64,000 nt of DNA from Spisula solida. Its lineage: Eukaryota; Mollusca; Bivalvia; Venerida; Mactridae. The notes under the pieces are model-generated. The model saw only the letters and a program-made list of their open reading frames with translations, made no database searches and was not told the origin of the DNA. Location: positions 49,948,761 through 50,012,760 of the forward strand of contig OX365950.1 of NCBI GenBank assembly GCA_947247005.1, in the 5' to 3' direction. The number at the start of each line of letters is the position of its first letter. Position 1 is the stretch's first letter. Of this stretch, positions 28,601-43,600 are shown piece after piece. The position numbers were made by a program, and so were the translations under genes.

Positions 28601-31600
28601 GGTGTGTCATGCAAAACAATTACGTCCATATCTCAAAGGTCAAGGTCACACTTGGAGTTCAAAGGTCAAAAATGGTCTTAATTTAGCTTGTCCTGGCCGT
28701 AACTATGACATTTATTGTGGGATTTTAAAAAAATAACTTGGCACCATTGCTCACCCCTATCAAACGATGTGTCATACAAAACAATTATTTCAATATCACA
28801 AAGATCAAGTTCAAAGGTCAGAAATGATGGATGTGGTTTACCATACGTCTCTGACAAAGCGGTATGTGGGGGTATCATTAGTCACTCTGTGGCAGTTCTA
28901 GTTCTCTTAAATTATGTTAATAATCCCCCGCCGATGAAATCCGCCAGGCCGTCTGCAGCCATTACTCTGTAACTAGCTGGAAGAATTTCATGAAACTAAA
29001 AATAAATATGAACAATCATACTGGAATGATGCCCTTCAAGTTTTTTTTCTGATCTATAAATAACTCTGGTTGCCAATGGCAACCGATTGGAAAAACTAAA
29101 AAATCGTAAGAAATCACCAACGGGCCAGATTTCAAAATAATTTTATAGAAATAGTTGTTGGATGGCTCTCTCACAAAATTAAAATTTTGGTCATGATTCA
29201 TCAAAAAACATGGCCCGTTTTTCCATATATATCTAGTAAAATCTTTAAAAATCTTCATTCTCTTAAAGTACTGGTTGGAATTCATTATGAATTGGTAACA
29301 ATGTGCCTTTGGTGTACCATTATAAAAATAGCTCAAAGAATTGAAATGTCTAAATAACTCCGGTTGCCATGTCAACCAATTGGGAAAAAAATTAAAAATC
29401 AACCACTTGCCAGATTTCAAAACAATTTTACAGAAATATTTGTTGGGTGACACACTTTCTAAATTGAAGTTTCTGTCAGGATTCATAAAAAAACATGGGT
29501 CGAGTTTGTTGTTTATTGGTCAATTGTCCGTAGAGTTATTGTCCTTGATTTATTGAACAATTGTTATCTGATGGAAGCTTACATTCCAAAACTGTGCAAT
29601 AATACTGAGCTTACATTCCAAACTGTGCAATAATACTGAGCTTACATTCCACACTGCGCAATAATACTGAGCTTACATTCCAAACTGTGCAATAATACTG
29701 ATAACCTGTAGGCAGAGGAATATCAATTCAACGAATTTGCTTGTTTGATTCTGTATTCTCTGTACAATAAAAAATTATATATATGAGCCGTTATCCAGGA
29801 AAACCGGCTTAGTGACAAAATTATGAAAAACATGGTAAAATAGTGTAAGAATGACAAAACTCTAACGAACAGTTTCTGAAAATTTGAGCTAAATCTACAA
29901 ACTACAAAGTTACATACCTTTAAAACAGACCACTCACGCCTTTTATTTGTGTGACGTCGCAAACGTCATGCAAACGTTATTTGACGTTACCCAACCAAGC
30001 ACTTCATAAATTCAGTATTTGATAAATTTTTGATGTAAACCTTTCAAAATTGTATCACATTTTAGAATTATATTTTTATTTTAATAAAACATATCTAAAT
30101 CGTGAGTTTTTGCTTTTAGAAAAAAGAAGTTACTGATTGTAAACACTAGCCATCGTTTTTCTCAATATGGATACTCTTCAGAAATTAGTCACCATAGCAA
30201 CGACAGGAAATATTTTAACATAATTCATGAGAAAAAATAAATCTAAGACATAGTACTATGTTATCAAAGTACTTAAAATTAAATTAAAAACATGCATTTT
30301 TTCTCATTAAAGACACATTTTCGAAACCTCACTACATAATTACTATCAAATGTCACTAAGCCCGGTTTTCCTGGAGAACCGCTCATATATAACTGCACAG
30401 ATTTTGTATTTGCTGATCACAAGTTGTACATAGAAATAGATACTGTATTTGTATAATAATGAACTCTAAGCTGAGACATGATTTCCTCACTGAATTACAT
30501 GCACAATATGTATTTTATGATTTTTATCCTATTAGAATTTTCTAATTAATTACTTGAAAATAATCTTTTTCAACTCAACATTTTCATAAGTACCATGCAC
30601 TAAAAGAATTGTGCAAACTTGTATAGTCATACAAAGTTGTATACATTTCTAAATTATATAATATATTTATTGTTTAATAATTATTGAAATATAGAATTAT
30701 CCTGTGTTATTGGTAATTAATTGAGTTAATCTTAAGTGAAGTACCCATCCAATATTTCTGTAAGGTGTCTTTTTCTCTCTTTCTATATAGAAAACCAAAC
30801 AGCAAGGGTAACAACTTCCTAGTTCTCTCCTTTTATATATACAAATGTACAGCGTACAGTAAAGATGCTGAAAAAGCAAAAAATAACATGTATCAATTTC
30901 ATATTTCTTGGGTATAGAACATTTTTCCAAAAGTGCTAAAAATACCGTTCATTTTTCAGGTACCTTGATGGACCCTTCATACAGATTTGCTGCAGCCCAG
31001 GAGTCTCCAAGCTCTAACGCATCAGCTGACCAGGAGGGGTCCAGTTTTATGGGGCCATTTGACTCTGACCAGTTACCGCAGGAAATACAGGATGCTGTTT
31101 ATGATCCTCGATTGTTCTCACGCAATGAAATATACATAGATCCAGATATTATAGGTAATGTTAGAATTGTTTTATTTGGATTACAATAGAAGTATTTCAG
31201 TCATATCATCTTGTATGAAGCACTCGAAGAACTATTTTATACTAGTAAGGGAATCGTATCAGTCTGTCATCAAACAAACAACAGTACTTCTCGCTTGTCA
31301 GTCTTAAGCCTTATATAACCAGTAGACCATCAAAAAATGTGAAATAATTAAATGTCATTGTTTCAGATTTAACTTTACTACCTCCTTTTCCTCCAACTGA
31401 AGAAGAACTTTCATCCAATGTTCCCGCCAATGGACATCCACCATTGTTGAAAACCACCAGTATTGCAGGAAATGTGTCACCAGGGCATGACGCACACGTA
31501 AGTATGACTACTTGAGTTAAGTTCAAATATTTCACTCAAGCTTGTTGTTTTGACATAAATAACTTTATTGTAACTGTACAAAAGTCATGTTTTTTCATGA

Positions 31601-34600
31601 GTATAAATTTTGGTAGATTTTTGGCAGTGATGCTAGATATATAAGTAAGAGTGCTGAACTTTGAAAAAGAAAAAAAACATGTATATTTATTGATCGAGGA
31701 TTCAATTTTATGATCAGGATTAATTCCTTTGAGATAAACCTATTTTATGTGCCTTTTCAGCTTTTTTGCTTTGATCTTCATAAAACTGGGTTAGTAGTTG
31801 TATCTCAATGAAATCTAGGTCAAGTTTGAAGTTGGGTCATATCGGGTCAAAAACTAGGTCAAAAGGTCAAATAATAGGAAAACCTTGTTAACACTCTGGA
31901 GGCCACATTTTTGCTTTAACCTTCATTAAGTTTAGTCAAAATGTTTATCTTGATGACCTTAAGGTCAAGTTCAAAGTTTGACCTTGTTTGGCAGGTGAGC
32001 GCCCCAGGATCTATGATCCTCTTGTAGATTAATGTTGTCGAGGTTATTGAATAAGTGTTGATTCAGTATTGAAATTAAGGAACAAGTTGAATAAAAAAGA
32101 AGCCTTGGCCAAGTTAAATTGTTTTCAATTAAGCTAGTGAATAATTAGGGAGTTCTGACCTTGTATTGTTGATTAACTAGTATAGTTTGGAGAATTTGAC
32201 ATGACTCTCAACCACCTATTAGCATAATTTAACAGCTGATATATTGTCTATATTTATAATCCCGGTTGTATGTTTCCATATCGTGAAGATGCTCGAGGTG
32301 TAATACCAACACAAATCTAAAGGACCAATATTGCACAATTAGCTCGCTGATGTTTATATATTCAACGCAAGAACCTTGTAATGTATTCATGCATTAAGGT
32401 CAGGATCATGTCAAATTCTCTGTGCTATACCATGCTTTGGTATTGTTGATTAACTATGTTTTCTGCTTGTTCCAGGCACATTCCAAAAAGTTACAGAAAT
32501 CAGTTAGTGTCGGATATTGTCCAGATTTTTTGGATGATGACATTGATGCTATCATTGATAAACTTACAGTACAACCTCCACCCACCTCTGGTCAGACCAC
32601 ACAGAACCAGGAACCAGATGATCCTGATGTATTGGGAACCAGCTGGAATGGACCTATAAGGGAACAGGATAGTGGAGGACTAAATTTTGAAAATCCAGAA
32701 ATGAGTAGAACTATAGATCTGGGTTGCCTAGCATTAGAAGATCAGTATTCGTCTCTTGTTATACCTCCTCCACCAGAGGAATCATTCGCTGTACAGGATA
32801 TATCTATTGTTCCACCAGTGGAGTCAGTGAGAGAGAAAAGAAAAATGTTCCAAAAATCAGACTCTGAGGGATATATGAAGCATTTTGGAAAGAAGGAGAC
32901 TCCAGTGACTACTCCAGTGACTACACCAGGTTCACAAGATAACAGAGGTGTTCATGATGAGAGTGTGAAAGCTGGTGATAGTGAGAATAAAACTGTGAGT
33001 GATTCTAAGACAGACACGTCGCCAGCATCAGTATCAGAGAAACTGAACGCGTTACTGAAATCTCTGTCTGTACATAACCAGGAGGAAGAGGACTCCCTGG
33101 GGAACTTTCGTAGAACTTCTTCTCTTAGACTGGGAAGGAGTTCCTCTGTGGATCTATTGGATAAAATTCAGAAAGGTGAGCTCCCTACAAAGAATCAGGA
33201 TTTGGTAACTGGGTCAGTAAGAGTAAAACCTAAACTTCGACCTAAGCTTAGTATAGAAAGGCCTAGGCATAGCGATCATGTAGCTATACCTTTAAAAAGT
33301 GGTTCATTAGAAAGAAATATTCCACCAACAAACCTTGAACTCGAACCTGACACAAATTTCCATCGAGCTCATTCCGTTGATGTGTTGCATCCTGGGAAAT
33401 CCGACAATTCTCCTGTAGACGATAATTCTGTTAGTGAAAGTTTTGCATCATTGAAAGCTAAACTTCAATCATACAGAGACAGTTTATTAAATCGAAGCCT
33501 TCGTCGTAAAAAGAAAGTGGAGGCAGAGAAGTTGGAAGGTGACAGGGTGTCCCTGGATGGTGACCGAGTAGAAAGGAGAAGTTCTTTAACTCGATCAAAT
33601 TCATTCTCATCGTTGATACGAAGGTCACTCGGACGTTCCGCCGGTAAAGATTTCAAGAAAGCAGCCGAGGAAGGTCGGTCGTCATCGGCAACAAGAGCTG
33701 GTGAAACTGAGGATGGTAAAACAGACGGGAAAGAAAGTGGAACTCTTCTCGCTAAAGATAGAAAATACTGGAACACTCTGACAACTACAAGGTCAAATTT
33801 CCGACCAAACACCGGGACTTCTCAAACGCAGGTAATTATACTAAGACACATTATCATCTTATTTTAAAATATCAATTTACTCAATATATAATTCACATAC
33901 TAGTATAGACCCATGTTGAATTAGTTGCATCCATTTATTCCTTAAAGTGGGACAGTGGGGGAGAAAACATTTTTGTTTTGTCTGACTTCCATGAGCTTTT
34001 GTAATTTCTTAGAAAGTTCCCACTCAGCATGAACTATGGGTAATAATTTTAGTGGTATGTAACTAATTCTTGTGGTCTAACGCAATCATCATTTAACTAT
34101 CCCATGTATGTATCTACGTATACTCATTTCTTTTTACGCTAAAATCTTAATGTATTTCTTTTATTTCATAAGCATCATTTTTCTAGTCTTGTTAATCGTG
34201 GTAATATTTTCATACTTTTTTCTTGCCAGCACAATAGTATAGTAACATATTTATATGAGTAGTACATCTTATAAACTATTGCAAGGAGTAACTGTGTTTT
34301 GCAAGCATTGTGTGTATGTGCCAGTTGTGCTCCAATCCATGTGTGCATTGTTTTGAACATGTTTACCCCCAAGCATGATTTTTGTTGTTCATTCACCCAA
34401 AACTGTGTTTTTTTCTATAATTTGAGCATTATTTTAGTGATGACCCTCCTAAATTAGAATTTCTAGTCAGTTGATAAGAAAACCCTTTTATAGTGACGAC
34501 CCTTATAAGATGTGTGATAAGAAAACCCTTTTTTAGTGACGACCCTTATAAGATGTGTGATAAGAAAGCCGTTTTTTAGTGACGACCCTTATAAGATATT

Positions 34601-37600
34601 CTAGTTGACCATGATGAAAATTGTATTTGACGTATACTGTGAAATCATTTATTTTCATGATTGATTTTATTTTTGTGTTGTTTTTTTCGGAATTAACCTG
34701 ACACATAAATGGAATCCCCACTATTTATTTACCCCAAAAATAGATACAAAAAAAGTTATGATGAATTTACCTTTTAATATTTTTTATTAATCCACAAATT
34801 GAAACCTTACAAAACTTTATCAAACTCCACAGAATGTCATACATGCCTATGAAAATAAATGATTTTACTATGATGGTACATGTACCTTGGAATTATTGCA
34901 TGGTCAATTATCATAGAATAATGTTTTCACCTGCTTGAAATCCAGTGAACATTTATTTTGACAAATAAAGTTATAAAACAGTGATCAATTAACCGTCACA
35001 GTTCAATAATATTCATCACGTCACATTATGTATCAGCTGATATGTTACGTCTGCTTCATATCGCTTTCACCATCATTCCACGTTTCTTGTAGGTTCCGTA
35101 TTTTCTATTCTCTTCAATGAACCCATTTATGGTGAGCGAATTAGGGGTAACAAGGCTTTACTTTACTTTGGTGTCCTGTCTAGTTTGTATTCAATTTATG
35201 ACAATAATTGTTCCTAGCTGTTATAGATGGTAACATAAGGTGCTGATTGTTAGATGTTTTATACGTAACTGAAATAGTTTGAATTTTATATATAATTTAT
35301 TTATATATGTGGACATGGCCTTTCCCCTTTATTTGTCCATCTATTCAGTCTGTCCCAGCTAATTTGGAGACTAACAAAGGGGCCATGAATGAAAATGCTA
35401 CCCATTACTGATAAAGTTAATTTAAGAAGCAAAAACCCAACTCTAAAGTCTAAGGGGAAGCTCTGACTCTTATTTGCCTAAATTCAGGTTTCCTGCAATA
35501 ATGCTTGTAAAGCTCATACCCAGGACAGCTGTGTCCTTAAATTGACATCTTACCATCTTTACCCACATTCTACTACTTTCTTCGAGCAAACTATCATTCC
35601 AAGGAAGATGTTTACAATTGTAGTTTGAGCATGTGAGATTTGATATACGGTCCGTCTAAGTATTGTTGTACATCACCGATACATGTAATGCTTCAATATT
35701 CACTTTTTGATATCGAGCCATAATGACTGCTTTTGATTCAAATACAGAAGGTTCTTACTATAACTATATAGTATGGTACAGTGTGTTACTGTTCGATTTA
35801 TGTTTTTTCCTCATTCTCATGTATATATATGTCAATAAAAAAATAAAAATAAAAAAAAAAAATAAAAAAAAAATAGCACTGTTTTCAACTTTAAAACATG
35901 AACAAAATTCAGCAAAGTATAAAATGATAATTATTTTTGTTAACCAGTTCTCTTGTTTGAACATATAAAGTGAATTTATTTCCGTATAATAATTTGTCAC
36001 GCACTGTTTGATGCATTAATGAGTGATTTATAACTTGAGGCGTCTTTCATCTTGTACAATAATTGATGTTTTATTTTAACGCATTCTGAATTTGAATAAT
36101 AATAACATAGTTAGTGCGATGGAGTATGGGACTTTATAACAGTTAGTGATAAATTGTGATACAAAGTGAATTTTATTTTGGCTGTGTGGTAGATTGTATG
36201 TTACACTGTTGTTGAATTCAATTACTGTGATACAAAGTTATGCTTACTGTGGCTATGGTAGGGGGATCTTATACATTGTGAATTTACAACTTTGGAATAC
36301 TGAAATCCTATATACAGTGAATTTGTGTTAGCTCGTTTAAAAGAGCAATAAACAGTTGGAGAGGCACATTGCAGCTGTTGTTAAGAGGCTCAGTGGTTCA
36401 GCATGCAATTAGGTTAATGTGCTACTGTCTGTTGCATGGAGGTTACGTTGCTCCCGAATTGAGTGCTACATCGTATATAACTGATTGACAGATATTATCA
36501 TATTTTATGGTAATTATATGACATTATTGTTTTCATGTAGAATTACTAAATGCATCAACATTCAATTACATTATAGATCATATTTGTAAATTATAGAATT
36601 TCAATAACCAGATTTGTGTGAATATTGAAGCATTACATCATAATGTCTGGGCAAATCTTGTAATAATGTGGCTCTTGGATTGTTTTCAGATTTTTTAAAC
36701 TAATTGTTAAAATTGTGAATGTCAATATAACTCATTTTTCCTTTAAATCTAATTAATGCTCCTTTAAATATATGGCAAACACAATGACATTCTACCTCCG
36801 TAGTTGTGGATTAAGTTTAAATTGGTGGTTTAAGCTAAAGATTTTAAGTGTTAAATGTTTCTTTTATAGTTTTTCTTATAGTTTGTAGCTTATTTCTGAT
36901 TTTGAATCAAATTTTAAATACATTTTTCATTGTTTTATTTTTTATCTTTCCTTCAAATATTTTATTCCTGTTTTGTAGATAATTACTCTCAATCATTTCA
37001 GATAACTCTTAAATACTTTCCTAAACTTTGTCATAAATGCATAAAACTACACAAAAACTCTTTTTTCCCCAATAAGAGTCTGCTGAAAATTTGAAAAGAC
37101 CTTGACGAAGCTATTACTGGCTAGCTATAAATCATGTTTCCAGTTATTGTTGGTTAACCTACAATGTTCACATCTAGATGTTTGTAGTTGCTATCTGCTG
37201 CCGCTTTATTATAACATGAATTATTTAAATTCTTCATTTAGGATGATTTCTATGTCGATTGGTTTGATGAAATGGTAGGTTTGCTTTCAAGTATTATATA
37301 CACGCGGGTGTGGAGTGCCAACAGCTTTAGTATTTACCCGTAGCACTGTGCAACAATATAGAATATAGTACTTAACTCATTTAGTTACATAATATATATA
37401 CATGTCTATCATTGAAAGGTTGCAAAGGTAATATTCATATTAACTGCATGTGAATTAATAAGACATGCTAATGTGTATATAACTATCATATGCATGAGGC
37501 GATACTATTTTTGTCTTACACTTCCATTTTACTGACATTCCGGTATGTCTTATTTCATGATCTGACCATTTGAACATCAGTATAATTCCATAAGCCAAGT

Positions 37601-40600
37601 ACAGCAGGCAACATAATACTAGTTGAACTATTGAATTCATAGGTAAATGTATCATTGATAAAGATTCTTTTAAGAAATTGATACATACCAAAGAATATAT
37701 ATTTGGTTTTTCAATGATACAGTTACCTGTGGTTAAACACAAAACATAGTTTTGTCATAGGGATAACTATTGCTACATTTCTATTTTGCCAAAAGTTTGT
37801 TTCTTTCCTTATGTTATGTTAAAAGTATGTTTGTATATGAGTAATTTTGTGGCCGTGTCATTACATATACTGCATGGGAATGTGCAGACTCGTATGCATC
37901 ACATTCAATTGTGGCATTTACAAGTGACAAATTGGCCTTAATAAAAAAATTCTATTTGATCTAACATCAGCTACATTTGCAACAAGTTGTCTAAAAATGA
38001 CAATTACGACTGTTTGAATGATGATTTCTTGATAAAAACATAATTATGGTTATACATTAAATTGCACCTGTAACAATGAAAGGTATGCTTATTGTCTACA
38101 TGTCGGGCATCCTGATGGCTGGGTATAGGTTTTAACATAATATAATGGGGTAAAAATGTAGAAATATGTGTGTGGTAAACCTGTCTGTTTATGTTTTAAT
38201 ACAGGATCATTCAACTTCGTAATTTATGTTTCAAATTATTTGTAATATTGGGACATACTATAGTCGTTAGCCTTGTAGATTTACAAAATAACCAAAGTAA
38301 TAATGTGTGAATAGAATACCTTAGCCTGTTGTTGTTGTTGTTTGAAGTTAACTAGTCGATAGAAACATGCAGGATTTTGTAGGTTTCTAGTTGTCCTAAA
38401 ATTAATAATCATCAATCATAGTGAGCCCTTGTTTGGTGTTTTGAAGCTATAACAGTTGGTAATTTTGTTATATAATTAGAGCAATGTGTATAGTTCTATT
38501 TTGTCACCGATTTAAGTTACACGCCCTTGACTGGTGGTTGACGCAATTTGTGAGTCATCATCTCTCACTTGTAGTACTGGACCCTACTTACTCGAAGCTC
38601 TGTGTCAGTCTCTTATAGGTTATAACATGTTTATTACCTGCTTAACCCTTTACTCTATAAGGACGCATTTAAGCAAATTACTCCATCTGCAAGAAGATAC
38701 AATTTTGATACTATAATGGTTTTGAGGATATGTTCAAATTATCAATTTTACTTTCATTATTTTAAAAATGATACACAGATTACAATTACAATGTAACTGA
38801 TCTCTTATTACCTTACTGTGGCCCTTGTAGAAAAATGAATTAGGGGATCATGGAGTAAAGGGCATGAAGACCTAACAGAGCTTTGAGTAGGGCCGGGCCC
38901 TGGGGAATTAAGACAATGCATGCTGTTAGTACAGATATTGATGTGTTTATAATGTATCTATTGTATGATTGTGACGTTTGTTACATATACACCAGATTGT
39001 TGTGGTCACTGAGTACTGTGGTGTGATCACTGCATGAGACCAGTGTTGTTGTTTGTGTGTTGTCGTGTTGCACATTATATAGTCTGGTTTGTGTGAGTGT
39101 GTTGTTTGATTTCAAATGCACCGTTATATCATGTGCCGTGTGTGTGGAATATTAGTTTGATCATTTGTTCATATTTCCATGTACTGACATGTCCATTGCT
39201 CTGTGCGTCTGTTCATGTGGCCGCCTATGTGTCCATTATGCTGTGCGTCCGTATATGTGTCCATTGCTCGGTGCGTCCCTCTATGTGTTCATTGCTCCAT
39301 GTGACCGTATACTGTATAGAGGGTATATTTCACGGGGTCCATTATTCGCGTTATCTGGATCCTTTTGAATTCGCGGTGTCTTGATTTCGCGCAAACGACC
39401 TCGACCGCGAATTTAAAACCTTGTTGGTAAACATGAAATAAGAGGTCAATCTTACGTAAGTTACACCTTGGAAAATAAAATCACGGAAATTGATTGCTGA
39501 ACACGGCAATTTATAAAGCTTAAAATTTACATGCAATATCGTAAGAAAACCGTAAAACACAGTAAGATTATTTATTTTGTTCATAAATCGCTCGTTGCGT
39601 TTCGACGGTTATTTTGAACGGTTTGTTTGATGGCCGAGTTGACTATCATTAGAACAATTACACAAACAAATACTTTTTCGGCAACCATTAACACGCTTTG
39701 CAAACAAAAGCGTTAAATCTAATAATTTTGATGCACCTGCTTATAATTAACACCTTTTAACGTTGAGAAAACATTATGCACTTATGATATTTGATACACA
39801 TGCATAGAGTTTACACACGTTTTACAAAGATCTAATTTCGAATTATATTTTGTAATTTATTATAAGTCGAAGTCTTACTGCCGTATTGTACTTAATCGAC
39901 GTACTTCTTGCAAAATCATTGGGTCAACGTTGGTTTTTAATCATGAATTGTCTCCCTCTGTAAAATTTGTATGTGTACGAGGTGAATATTTCGCTGGGTT
40001 TAGATTTCGCGCTATCGATGTTGACCGCGAATATAGCGAAAATTAGACCCCCGTGAAATATACCCGCTATACAGTATGTGTCCATTGCTCTGTGCGTCCA
40101 TCACTGAATCATCATTTATCTCATCAAATTGCTTGTTTTTCAGATTCAATATGCAGTCACATATTCACAATGTAATTTCATCCTGAAAATGATATTCCAA
40201 ATAAAATATTTTTGTTTGGAAATCTTCCTTCAAATAACTGATAATCAGTTAATTTATATGTTCATTAGTTGATAAGCCCAGTTCTACATATAGCATGTTA
40301 GCTAACAGGACTGTAGCAGTATGAAGTTTCATTATCATCTTGGTCTATTATTTCTAAATTAATACATCCATATATTTCAGCGGTACACATTCCCTATTAA
40401 AGTCAAGGTTGGTTGATAAAAGTGCTGTGTGCAAATTTCTAAATGTGTGATACTAAAATCTGTTATAACTCAGTGATTACGTTTTTTGTTGAATCGTTTT
40501 GTCTTCACTCTAAATTTTGTTGAAAAAAATCTGTGTGTCGTTTTGTTTACAATTTCTTACAAATCTTTGTTGTTTTTTCGCTCTCACTGTTGTGAAAGCT

Positions 40601-43600
40601 GTACTTGATTTGCTGTTTTCACTGTTATGTAGACTGTACATAATATGTTGGTGTGTTACAATAATAATTTCATTGAGCATTATGTCAGGTTCTCATTTCT
40701 CTTAGTTCTTATAAGTCTGTGAAGATTGTTCAAGTTTTAGTATTCTATGCATCCCAACAGGCACATAGCTCACCCTTTCATCCCATCTGTCCATATCTGC
40801 CACCGTGTAGGACACAGTTTCTTGTAAGTGCTATTTCTAAGCAACCACAGACAAGAATTCAATGAAACTTGTTGGGAAGTCTCTGAAGATTATATGTTTA
40901 TATTGGTTAGATGATTTTCAATTGAAGTTCTTGTAGCTATTACTCTTATATTTACTCGTCCAAGAAGTAACTGATTTTAATTGAAAGATGGCTGACATGT
41001 GTTTCAGTTATTAATGTATATTTATAATGTTTCAATCATTTAAGACCCATTTGCATAATTTATTGTAATATTTTTCTTGTAAATTTTGTTCATGAACATC
41101 TAAAAAATATTCTAATTTTTTAAAGTGTTTTTATATTGTATTTGTGAAAATTATGAGTATGATAACGTTTATTTTAGGAGAGCTTTGCACCGAATAAACC
41201 TCCACTTCCATCACCAATATCAGCTAGAAAAGGGGAGGTAATTCAGAGTGAACAAATTGTCACGTTTGTCGCGTCCAACAAGTCACGATTCCAGTATAAT
41301 AATCTGTCTACGTCCCAAACTAATCTTGCTACCTTTCTATAGCACTACTGTGTGTTGCTTCATTGCGTGTTGTCATTTTTTGATTGTGCGATTGTGTGAC
41401 CTTGAACCTGTTAGCTTGGTCCTGCACTCGCTCATTCTCGTGTTTGATATTGGGACAAAATGTTAAGGACATCAAAATGATCTTTATGATATCTACAGTG
41501 TCCATATATATTGTTATACCTCTTAGATGCTGATTGCACACATAGGATAGGAGTCCCACTGATTATGTGCTGAATATGTCCCAAAGTTTGTCTGTGCTAA
41601 AGTTCTCCTTAAACTCTGGTCGGATTTCAATGAAACTCCACATGAATACTTGGTATCAAGCCTTGTTGCACATATTGGCAGGAGTTTTTGATGGATGATT
41701 TTGGTTGGGAGTTTATAACGGCCTTTTGTGGGAGACGTACATTTTATGTCAACAACCCATCTAGTTGTTAATACGGCTTTATTTCTGTTCTTTGTTGTTT
41801 GTGCCTTGTGCTTGGTGTTTGCAAGAAATTGTTAGTCAGGTGGTTTACCGTTTTCAAAATATATTATATGTCATACATTGCAACCATATAAGACTTTGTA
41901 CACCTTTCAGTGTTTTTACCTTTAACTTTATAGCAACAACTATCTACGAGGTATGTAAGGTTTTCAGTGTTTAGCTTGTTAGCTTTCACGTGGGTAGCCA
42001 TATATTATGTCTTGTTTATGTTTTATTATGAATGATATCAATACTATGTGTTAACTGTTTTTAGTTCCTTCTGATGGATGAAATACCATTCCAGTCTACT
42101 GACACTAAATGTGGTTGTTCTTTTCTTTGACATTTACCTGTACAATATTACTGTTAAAGCATGCATGACCTTTGGGTTCTTAAAGATCTAACCTTTCCTT
42201 CGTTTCTGGCACCTTTGGGTTAAACATGAGCACTTGTATGTATATATCGAACTCGGGTACCCTGGTGTCGTTTTATTCATTGTAAGACTTTGACATGGGT
42301 ACATGTTTGTCCTGGCTGATAAACCATCTTACCCCTGCTGTCTGAAACATTGTATCCTTTGAAGTAAGAATGACTTCTATGCATACATCATTAAATTTAA
42401 CGCACTAATAGCATTGTTAAGGTAACCCAACAACCCTGGTTGGAATCCAAGGAACCCTTGTTGGTGTATGAGGACTGCTCTTCGGTATCCCATAAACACA
42501 ACTGAAATACTCCCAAATGCAATTTTAAAACATTCTGTGATAAAATGTAAAATATGGTGTTCAAACCCTGTATAAAGTCCTACCTGTTCTGTGAGCATTC
42601 GATCAGCATGTTGAGCAAAACTTGTTTGTACATAATTTGGGTACTTTTCTTCTTAAGCTTCATTAAATAAGCTGTTACTAAAGATTGCATATGATTGGGA
42701 GATGTGGGGTATTAAACTGTAGCCAAGAACCACTGAATCTGTGTAGTCATGTACAATTCTAAATATATTATTACCTAATTGTAGAAAGTTTATATCACAA
42801 TATTTTGTCTACATATGCATCAATGTTGTTTTTATTCTGTGATAAGAAGCCATGTTATATATAAGTTGTGTTTGGACTGCTGTTCTGTTTCAGTTGGTTT
42901 GAATTTTGAACATTTAACTGTGTTTTTCTATGAATTAAACCTTATGTCTGTTTGGCATGCATCATGACGTCTCAGGCTATTATTGACTAACCTTGTTGAT
43001 ATAATGTAAGTCCCCAGCCTTGTAACCAAACAGCCTGTTTATGTTTGATTATCGAGTCATGTAATTGCATGTTTCTTAGCTATTTCTTGCAGGTGTTCTC
43101 AATCTTATTAAATTTGTTAAGTCTATAAATTTGATTACTTTAGTCAATAATACAATATTGTCTATTTTGTTATAATAATTTAAGTCATGTTCAGTTGGAA
43201 ATATAGCTAATCTAATATATCATTATTATAGTAAAATGTATTTGTATCCCTCACAGGTAATAACCTTAGTAATAATAAATACTAAATTGGCTTAAAATGA
43301 AGTTAAAAAATTAACTCTTTGTAATCAATGTTTGAATTTTGACAAAGTACATGTAGTCTTCTTACAATGGTATCATTAGAGGATCGTCATCTTTCTACAT
43401 TGGTCCTAATTGTTTCATTGTGTATTTTTCAGGCAAACAAACAAAAAGCCGGCCCTATAAAGGCTTTATCTAGCGTGTTTGATAAACCTACAGCGGACGA
43501 AACAAATAACACATTGGGAGTACCATCTTCACATCGAAGAGAGAAATCACCAAAGCGTATGGCACCACAAGTACCACAGGCATCTTCAAAAACCTCGTTA

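Larger units (their letters stand above)
27631..30959. other. Intron e11-e12 (3.3 kb)
   Basis: Mostly repeats listed separately. 27640-28460 is AT-rich with one weak exon candidate, which I rejected. Confidence 0.6.
33832..43432. other. Introns between exon e14 and terminal exon e16 (9.6 kb)
   Basis: Holds exon e15 and the candidate microexons. Also present: an A-rich microsatellite at 35836-35874, (ttg)n at 38330-38343, a SINE-like stretch at 36385-36460, and 41590-41720, which resembles 8885-9010. No other coding sequence on either strand. Confidence 0.6.

Noticed and set aside
42065..42129. Protein-like open segment after ctgtttttag ([15 protein letters not shown])
   Set aside because: No acceptable donor before the in-frame stop and no frame-keeping length.
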